Source of the DNA: CAIUVD01 sp044338255
Lineage (GTDB): Bacteria; Planctomycetota; UBA11346
Assembly: GCA_044338255.1 (NCBI GenBank)
Contig: JBIILZ010000046.1
Span: forward strand, 1-28,033
Length of the DNA: 28,033 bases
Direction: 5' to 3'
Shown here piece by piece: positions 22,189 through 28,033 of this stretch. The translations under genes were made by a program, and so were the position numbers. The notes under the pieces were generated by a model. It did no database searches. It was not told the DNA's origin and saw nothing but the letters and a program-made list of their open reading frames with translations. Positions within the stretch are counted from its first letter, which is position 1. Every line of letters starts with the position of its first letter.

Positions 22189-23619
22189 ATGATTGAGGGG
22201 CTCAAGCCGTATGCTGAATATAAGGAATCAGGTGCGAAGTGGATTGGCCGCGTTCCTGCTCATTGGTCATTGAAGCCCAATCGCGCGATCTTCGATGAAA
22301 TCAAGGATCGTGATCACCCAGATGAAGAAATGTTGTCGGTCACAATTACCCGTGGGATCGTTCGTCAAAAGGCATTACTTGCTGGGTCATCAAAGAAAGA
22401 CAGTTCAAACCTAAACAAGGGAGCCTACAAATTAGTTCAGCCCCACGACATCGCCTATAATAAAATGCGGGCGTGGCAGGGTGCGCTCGGCGCTTCAAGT
22501 CTTCGCGGAATCATTAGCCCAGCCTATGTGGTGATGCGTCCAAGGGCGAATGCGAGTGCACTGTATTTTCACTATCTCTACCGCACTCCATCTTTCGCCA
22601 AGGAAGCAGAGCGTTGGTCCTACGGCATCACCTCAGACATGTGGAGCTTGCGTCCTGAGCATTTCAAACTCATCGCTTCCATACTGCCACCACCCGACGA
22701 ACAAGCCGCCATCGTGCGGTTTCTGGACCATGCGAATCGGAAGATCGACGGTTTCATCCGCGCCAAGCGGAAGCTGATTGGGCTGCTGAACGAGCAGAAG
22801 CAGGCCATCATCCATCGCGCCGTCACCCGTGGCCTCGACCCCACCGTTCCCCTCAAACCCTCCGGCATCCCCTGGCTCGGCTACATCCCCGCGCATTGGG
22901 AGATCCGGCGTTTGAGGACAATCGTCAGTAGGATTGAGCAAGAAGTTAGCCCACAAGCATCGGGCTTCCTTGCTAGTGACGACTCGTGGGGCGTTCTCAA
23001 GTCAGGATGCGTCAACCATGGGCATTTCCGACAAACAGAACATAAGCAGTTACCCAATAATTTTGAGATCGACCCTTCGATTATTGTCAAATTCGGAGAC
23101 GTTCTTATTTCCCGCGCCTGTGGCTCACCCAGGCTAGTTGGCTCTGTGGGCAAAGTGAAATTATTGAATTATAAGCTCATTCTTTCAGACAAGACATTCC
23201 GCGCACAATTTCACCAAACTGTTAATATTGATTTTATGGTCTATGCGATGAATGGCGTTTATTATCGGCAACAGGTCGAACAAGCTATCAGCGGAGCTGA
23301 TGGAATGGCTAACAACCTACCATTGTCTGAGTTGAGAAGCTTTATTTTTACGATTCCGCCTCTAGCAGAAGCCAGAAAAATAGCGTCACAACTTGATGCT
23401 GAGTTGGCGCGATTCACGACAGCGATCACCCGCACCGAACGAGAAATTGCCCTGATGCAGGAATACCGCACCCGCCTGACCGCCGACATCGTGACCGGCA
23501 AGTTGGACGTGCGCGAAGCCGCCGCACGATTGCCCGATGCCATACCAACGCCAGATGCCAACGATGCGGAGGCTGACCATGACGAAGCTGAATCCGATGA
23601 CGACGAGGTCGCCGTATGA
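22189..23619 (+). CDS. hsdS: Type I restriction-modification specificity subunit HsdS
   Basis: This 476-residue subunit recognises the two halves of the DNA target. It has the usual two-fold layout: SGAKWIGRVPAHW (about 14-26) opens the first target-recognition domain and SGIPWLGYIPAHW (about 227-239) the second. PPPDEQAAIVRFLDHANRKI then NEQKQAIIHRAVTRGLDP forms the central helical spacer, and PPLAEARKIASQLD to RTRLTADIVTGKLDV the distal one. Both recognition domains are visibly more AT-rich than the conserved helices, as expected for domains exchanged between strains. I chose ATG 22189 (TGGAG at 7 nt); a TTG at 22168 would lie in the dyad. An acidic tail ends the protein. The stop overlaps the AlbA_2 gene by 4 nt. 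Confidence 0.93.
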   Translation: MIEGLKPYAEYKESGAKWIGRVPAHWSLKPNRAIFDEIKDRDHPDEEMLSVTITRGIVRQKALLAGSSKKDSSNLNKGAYKLVQPHDIAYNKMRAWQGALGASSLRGIISPAYVVMRPRANASALYFHYLYRTPSFAKEAERWSYGITSDMWSLRPEHFKLIASILPPPDEQAAIVRFLDHANRKIDGFIRAKRKLIGLLNEQKQAIIHRAVTRGLDPTVPLKPSGIPWLGYIPAHWEIRRLRTIVSRIEQEVSPQASGFLASDDSWGVLKSGCVNHGHFRQTEHKQLPNNFEIDPSIIVKFGDVLISRACGSPRLVGSVGKVKLLNYKLILSDKTFRAQFHQTVNIDFMVYAMNGVYYRQQVEQAISGADGMANNLPLSELRSFIFTIPPLAEARKIASQLDAELARFTTAITRTEREIALMQEYRTRLTADIVTGKLDVREAAARLPDAIPTPDANDAEADHDEAESDDDEVAV

Positions 23620-25097
23620 CCGCCGATCACAGCGCTGACTACCTTATCAATTTGGTGCGTGAACTCTGCCGTCTTCCGGCGGAAACCGAGTGGTTGGAGT
23701 TCAAACACAACAACGCTGATCCGCAAGAAATCGGCGAATATGTGTCGGCGTTGTCCAATGCGGCGGCGATCAACGGCAAGGCATTCGCTTATGTGATCTG
23801 GGGCGTCGATGATCAGACGCATGAGGTGGTCGGAACGACCTTCAGCCCATCAGCGTCCAAGAAAGGCAACGAGCCGCTGGAGACGTGGCTGCTGCGGCTG
23901 TTGACGCCCAAGATCCATTTCCGTTTTCATGAAATCACGATGGATGGGCACGCCATCGCGATGCTAGAGATCGCACGGGCCTATCGCCATCCGGTACGTT
24001 TTCAGGGCGACGAATTCATCCGTATCGGGCCAGTGAAAAAACCGCTCAAAGAAGCGCCGGATCGCGAACGCTTGTTATGGCGCATTTTTGACCAGACCCC
24101 ATTTGAAGATCTGATCGCCGTCGAACATACCACCGCCGACGAGGTGCTGCGCTTACTGGATTATCCTACGTATTTTGACGTGATCGAACAACCACTGCCC
24201 GCCAATCGCGACGGCATTATTTCTGCCTTGGCTGATGATGGTTTGATTCAGTCGTGCGACGCTGGTGGATGGAACATTACCAATCTCGGTGCCATACTTT
24301 TCGCCAAGCGACTAGACGATTTTCGCTCGTTGCGGCGTAAAGCTATTCGCGTCATCCGCTATGACGGTCACGACCACACCGCGCGTGGCAACGAATTGCC
24401 AGAAACCGGACGTGGTTATGCGGCGGGTTTCGCCGGGTTGATCACCGCTATCGCCAACCTGATTCCACCGAGAGAAACCAAAACGGCTGGCTTGCGCATT
24501 GACGCGGCCTATCCGCCATTAGTGCTTCGTGAGTTAGTCGCCAATGCCTTGATTCATCAAGACTTTCTGGTCAACGGGGCCAGTCCGATGGTCGAGATTT
24601 TTGATGATCGGATCGAGATCACCAATCCAGGCGCACCGTTGGTCGACGTCGCCCGCTTTCTGGACAAACCTCCGCGCACTCGCAACGAAGCCTTGGCTGC
24701 TTTTCTGCGTCGCATCGGCGTGTGCGAAGAACGCGGCAGTGGTATCGACTTGGTCGTTCGGCTTATCGAAGAAGCACAGTTACCGGCACCACTGATCGAA
24801 GCGCCAGGGGACAACACCCGCGTCACCATTTTTGCGCACCGACCTTTAGCGCGGATGGAGCAAGCGGATCGCGTGCGAGCATGTTACCTGCATGCCTGCT
24901 TGCGCTATGTCCGTCGCGATTACCTGACGAACACGTCGTTGCGTGAACGCTTTGGCATGACCCAGGCGCAGACGCCGGTGGTGTCGCGCCTGATTCGTGA
25001 GGCCGTTGAGACCGGAGCCATTGTGCCGCAAGACGCCGAGGCGGCTCCCAAGCTGATGCGTTATGTGCCGGCCTGGGCCAAGGGGACAACGCTATGA
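23616..25097 (+). CDS. AlbA_2/Schlafen-type ATP-binding protein in the R-M operon
   Basis: This 493-residue protein has an AlbA_2 (Schlafen-like, PF04326) N-domain with ETEWLEFKHNN (23-33) and EIGEYVSALSNAA. A GHKL-type ATPase domain (HATPase_c_4) follows, with LRELVANALIHQDF (about 303-316) and IEITNPGAPL (about 334-343), then EERGSGID. The C-terminus looks like a winged helix (LRERFGMTQAQTPVVSRLIR). Such proteins are often annotated as transcriptional regulators or RNA-binding/defence proteins and recur inside type I operons. Its ATG overlaps the hsdS stop (ATGA), so it is made with HsdS. The role may be regulation of hsdR or an added antiviral function; the sequence does not decide. Confidence 0.88.
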   Translation: MTADHSADYLINLVRELCRLPAETEWLEFKHNNADPQEIGEYVSALSNAAAINGKAFAYVIWGVDDQTHEVVGTTFSPSASKKGNEPLETWLLRLLTPKIHFRFHEITMDGHAIAMLEIARAYRHPVRFQGDEFIRIGPVKKPLKEAPDRERLLWRIFDQTPFEDLIAVEHTTADEVLRLLDYPTYFDVIEQPLPANRDGIISALADDGLIQSCDAGGWNITNLGAILFAKRLDDFRSLRRKAIRVIRYDGHDHTARGNELPETGRGYAAGFAGLITAIANLIPPRETKTAGLRIDAAYPPLVLRELVANALIHQDFLVNGASPMVEIFDDRIEITNPGAPLVDVARFLDKPPRTRNEALAAFLRRIGVCEERGSGIDLVVRLIEEAQLPAPLIEAPGDNTRVTIFAHRPLARMEQADRVRACYLHACLRYVRRDYLTNTSLRERFGMTQAQTPVVSRLIREAVETGAIVPQDAEAAPKLMRYVPAWAKGTTL

Positions 25098-25388
25098 ATC
25101 GTCGACCGGTACTTGCACGGGGTGCTTGTGCGATACCCGATATGGATGGTAAGTCACTGTATGTAAGGGCATTACGTTACTTGCTGGGTACTTGCACGAG
25201 AACCCCAGATCAGGTTCGAGCCACGTTGGCAACTGCCGAAGTGATTGCTTGATGGAAAACCGATGGAGGGCATCTCGGCTGAATTTTCATCTACGTAAGC
25301 CATTATTTAGAATAAGGCTATGCCGTTTAATTTTGCTTGATGGTTGCTTGATGGCCGCGCCGAGATCACCCCGGACGATAGGGATAGC
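25098..25388 (+). promoter_or_regulatory. Gap before hsdR with repeats and a possible promoter
   Basis: This 291-bp gap holds no supported gene. GGTACTTGCACG occurs twice (25108-25119, 25187-25198). TTGCTTGATGG occurs three times (25245-25255, and as a tandem pair 25333-25354). A possible promoter has TTTTCA (25284-25289) and TAGAAT (25308-25313) with an 18-nt spacer; the dyad TTATT-TAG-AATAA (25303-25315) overlaps its -10. An independent hsdR promoter here would let methylation precede restriction. Confidence 0.4.
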
Positions 25389-28019
25389 ATGACCACTGAC
25401 ACCTCTGAGAAGGGCCTTGAATCCCTGATCATGCGCCACCTGACGGGCACTGACGGGTTGGCTGTCGCGCCGCTGGCGAAAGGCGTTGCCGAAGCCACGA
25501 CTGCGTACAGCACCGGCATTGGTTACCTTGCTGGCAGTCCAAAAGATTACGAACGCGCTCACGCCCTGGATGTGCCGCACTTGTTTGCCTTCCTGCGCGC
25601 GACGCAGCCAGAGGCGTTCAAGCAGCTTGGCTTGGTTGATGATCCGCAGGATCCCAACCGGCTCAAATTTCTGACGCGGATTTCGGCTGAGATCGGTTCG
25701 CGTGGTGTGATCGACGTGTTGCGTTCAGGTGTAAAGCACGGGCCATTGGAGTTCATTTTATTCTACGGAACGCCGTCAGCTGGAAATGCGACCGCTGCTG
25801 CGTTACACGCGAAGAACCGCTTCACCATCACCCGCCAACTGGCGTATAGTACCGACGAAACCCGTCGATCATTAGATCTGTGCCTATTCATCAACGGCAT
25901 GCCGATCGCCACTTTTGAGTTGAAGAACAGCCTGACCAAGCAAACGGTCGAAGATGCCGTCGAGCAATACAAACGCGATCGTGATCAGCGCGAAAAACTC
26001 TTCGCTTTCGGTCGCTGCGTAGTGCATTTCGCTGTTGACGACAGCGCCGTCCAGATGTGCACCGAGCTGAAAGGCAAGGGCTCGTGGTTTCTGCCATTCA
26101 ACAAGGGACATCACGACGGTGCAGGCAATCCGCCGAATCCAAACGGGTTGAAGACCGACTACCTGTGGAAAGAGATTCTGACCACGGCTGGCCTAACCGA
26201 CATCCTCGAAAATTACGCGCAGATCGTTGAGACGTCGACCAAGTCGGGAAAGAAGAAATACACCCAAGTCTTTCCGCGCTATCATCAAATAGGTGTGGTG
26301 CGTAAAGCTCTGGCCGAGATCAATGCCTGCGGCGCAGGGAAACGCTACCTGATTCAACATTCAGCGGGCAGCGGCAAATCAAATTCCATCGCATGGCTGG
26401 CGCACCAGCTCATCGGGATCAAGCGCAACGGCAAGGAAGTGTTCGATTCGGTCATCGTGATCACCGATCGCCGCATTTTAGACGATCAAATTCAGAAGAC
26501 GATCAAACAGTTCATGCAGGTTGGATCCACCGTTGGCCATGCTGATGATTCTGGTGATCTGCGAAAGTTCATCAGCGAGGGCAAAAAGATCATCGTCTCA
26601 ACCGTGCAGAAGTTTCCGCACATCCTCAACGAGATCGCCATCGAAGGTGGAAAGACTTTTGCCATCCTGATTGACGAAGCGCATTCAAGTCAGGGCGGCA
26701 AGACCTCGGCTGCGATGAGCACGGCCCTGGGGACTACTGCCGTAGAAACCGACGAAGAGCCGGATCCTGAGGACACGGTCAATAACGCACTCGAACAACG
26801 TATGGCTGCGCGGAAAATGCTGACCAACGCCAGCTATTTTGCATTCACGGCAACACCCAAAAACAAGACGTTGCAGATGTTCGGTGAAGCGTTGCCAGCT
26901 GATTCAGAAGGCAAGATCAAGCACAAGCCGTTTCACAGCTACACCATGAAGCAAGCCACCGAAGAAGGCTTCATCTTGGACGTTTTGAAAGCTTACACCC
27001 CGGTCGACAGCTATTACAAGCTGATCAAAAAGATCGAAGACGACCCGGAGTTCGACACTAAAAAAGCTAGCAAGAAACTACGGAAGTACGTCGAGAGCAA
27101 TGACCATGCGATCCGTCTCAAAGCCGAGATCATGGTCGATCATTTCCATGAACAGGTGATGGCACCTGGGAAGATCGGCGGCCATGCGCGCGCCATGGTG
27201 GTGACCAGCAGCATCGAGCGGGCGATTCAGTATTATCACGCGTTCAAGACGTACCTGACGGAAAGAAAAAGCCCATTTCAGGCCATCGTCGCTTTTTCGG
27301 GCAAGCCTGAATATGCTGGTGTTGCAGTAGACGAGGCGTCGCTGAATGGATTTCCCAGCAACGAGATCGCGGAAAAAGTACAGACGGATCCTTACCGTTT
27401 TTTGATCTGCGCCGACAAATTCCAGACTGGCTATGACGAGCCGCTGCTGCATACGATGTACGTGGATAAGGCGCTGTCTGGCATCAAAGCCGTGCAAACG
27501 CTCTCGCGACTGAATCGTGCGCGACCACAAAAATATGACTGCTTCGTGCTCGACTTTCAAAACAACAGCGAAGGCATCACGCAGGCGTTTCAGGATTACT
27601 ACCGCACTACCTTGCTCGCCGAGGAAACCGACCCCAACAAGCTGCACGATTTGAAGAAGGCACTTGATGAAGCCCAGGTGTACAGTCCAGCGCAGGTCGA
27701 TCAGTTGGTCGCCATGTTCCTTGCAAGCGCCGAACGTGACCAGCTCGATCCCATTCTCGACCGCTGTAAGGAAGTGTACGTCAGCCGCCTTGACGAAGAC
27801 CATCAAGTCGATTTCAAGGGCAAGGCGAAGATGTTTACCCGTACCTACGACTTCCTGGCCTCAGTCATGCCCTACAGCAATGCAGGATGGGAAAAACTGT
27901 CCATTCTGCGGCTCCTCGCTGTTTGGTGTGGGTACATAAACTCGCACTGGTATAGTCAGTTCGGGGTTGCGGGGGCCTATTTGATTGCCGGCAACGGGAG
28001 TCTGCCGGCAATGAGATAG
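25389..28019 (+). CDS. hsdR: Type I restriction endonuclease HsdR, truncated by an insertion
   Basis: HsdR cleaves DNA after ATP-driven translocation when the target is unmethylated. The protein starts MTTDTSEKGLESLIMRHLTG (ATG 25389, AGGG 5 nt before it). It has the PD-(D/E)XK motif FELKN (E177, K179), Walker A SAGSGKS (325-331), DEAH (429-432), FTATP, and the helicase motif QTLSRLNRARP. Family likeness is lost after MPYSNAGWEKLSI, near residue 838. The last 37 or so residues come from foreign sequence that looks like an insertion-sequence end. Full-length relatives are roughly 1000 residues, so the C-terminal helical domain that docks on HsdM/HsdS is missing. The nuclease and motor domains are intact, but assembly is probably impaired. 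Confidence 0.9.
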   Translation: MTTDTSEKGLESLIMRHLTGTDGLAVAPLAKGVAEATTAYSTGIGYLAGSPKDYERAHALDVPHLFAFLRATQPEAFKQLGLVDDPQDPNRLKFLTRISAEIGSRGVIDVLRSGVKHGPLEFILFYGTPSAGNATAAALHAKNRFTITRQLAYSTDETRRSLDLCLFINGMPIATFELKNSLTKQTVEDAVEQYKRDRDQREKLFAFGRCVVHFAVDDSAVQMCTELKGKGSWFLPFNKGHHDGAGNPPNPNGLKTDYLWKEILTTAGLTDILENYAQIVETSTKSGKKKYTQVFPRYHQIGVVRKALAEINACGAGKRYLIQHSAGSGKSNSIAWLAHQLIGIKRNGKEVFDSVIVITDRRILDDQIQKTIKQFMQVGSTVGHADDSGDLRKFISEGKKIIVSTVQKFPHILNEIAIEGGKTFAILIDEAHSSQGGKTSAAMSTALGTTAVETDEEPDPEDTVNNALEQRMAARKMLTNASYFAFTATPKNKTLQMFGEALPADSEGKIKHKPFHSYTMKQATEEGFILDVLKAYTPVDSYYKLIKKIEDDPEFDTKKASKKLRKYVESNDHAIRLKAEIMVDHFHEQVMAPGKIGGHARAMVVTSSIERAIQYYHAFKTYLTERKSPFQAIVAFSGKPEYAGVAVDEASLNGFPSNEIAEKVQTDPYRFLICADKFQTGYDEPLLHTMYVDKALSGIKAVQTLSRLNRARPQKYDCFVLDFQNNSEGITQAFQDYYRTTLLAEETDPNKLHDLKKALDEAQVYSPAQVDQLVAMFLASAERDQLDPILDRCKEVYVSRLDEDHQVDFKGKAKMFTRTYDFLASVMPYSNAGWEKLSILRLLAVWCGYINSHWYSQFGVAGAYLIAGNGSLPAMR

Positions 28020-28033
28020 ACCATGGCGATGAG
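27910..28033. mobile_element. Left end of a probable ISL3-family insertion sequence
   Basis: Where HsdR likeness stops, the sequence reads GGCTCCTCGCTGTTTGGTGT, which resembles ISL3-family terminal repeats (GGCTCTTCG followed by a GTTT-containing stretch), from memory. The preceding 8 bp, CATTCTGC (27902-27909), would be the target duplication usual for that family. The element runs off the window, so the transposase and right end are not seen and the family call is tentative. A small ATG at 28023 near the end has no ribosome binding site. Confidence 0.5.
27984..28012. repeat. Perfect 10-bp hairpin inside the insertion end
   Basis: ATTGCCGGCA (27984-27993) and TGCCGGCAAT (28003-28012) are exact inverted repeats around a 9-nt loop. 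It lies about 75 bp inside the predicted element end, where insertion sequences often carry hairpins that block read-in transcription or translation of the transposase. There is no T-tract. Confidence 0.75.

Noticed and set aside
21978..22196. 72-codon frame filling the hsdM-hsdS gap
   Set aside because: It translates the direct repeats and the ATCTGCG dyad, has no domain, and overlaps the hsdS ribosome binding site. The GTGA overlap with hsdM is probably chance, though coupling cannot be excluded.
25205..25235. GGTTCGAGCC resembling a tRNA T-arm
   Set aside because: The flanking bases do not form the T-stem and no acceptor, D or anticodon arm can be built around it.

Overview
This is a GC-rich, densely coded stretch of bacterial chromosome. 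Housekeeping genes (rluD-like, ruvB, hemX-like, hemA), single-span SPFH proteins and a ClC transporter suggest a Gram-negative-type heterotroph. I cannot name the taxon. A PVC-like lineage (Planctomycetota, Verrucomicrobiota, Lentisphaerota) is a weak guess from the eukaryote-like two-domain glycogen debranching enzyme and an ATCTGCG-type dyad repeat. Several genes have no clear Shine-Dalgarno sequence but carry a TANNNT hexamer exactly 6 nt before the start codon, as expected for leaderless transcripts.

Region 1 (1-11694). A Nudix hydrolase on the plus strand converges on a long minus-strand operon. In transcription order this encodes a GH13+GH133 glycogen debranching enzyme, three consecutive SPFH/HflK-HflC-like membrane proteins, a P1B-type heavy-metal ATPase and a possible small membrane protein. 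The first SPFH protein has an extra multi-span N-terminal domain. The second has a His-rich N-terminal tail, and the ATPase has a short His/Cys-rich tail instead of an HMA domain. This SPFH-ATPase unit is the best candidate for an under-described system: possibly a metal exporter held in, or gated by, an SPFH ring.

Region 2 (11774-18596). Plus-strand core genes: an RluD-family pseudouridine synthase, ruvB, an unknown 128-aa protein, then an apparent hemX-hemA-ClC operon with overlapping genes. It ends at a strong hairpin that spans the ClC stop codon.

Region 3 (18603-28033). An accessory island. The C-terminus of an ABC transporter substrate-binding protein survives on the minus strand and is cut off near 18790, next to a 44-bp AT-rich inverted repeat. 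Then follows a type I restriction-modification operon: a small MerR/excisionase-like HTH protein, hsdM with an unusual SAP-like N-terminal extension, hsdS with two target-recognition domains, a Schlafen/AlbA_2-type ATP-binding protein, and hsdR. The hsdM-hsdS and AlbA_2-hsdR gaps hold several repeats and dyads. HsdR is broken near 27909 by what looks like the left end of an ISL3-type insertion sequence, so restriction is probably lost or impaired while methylation may persist.
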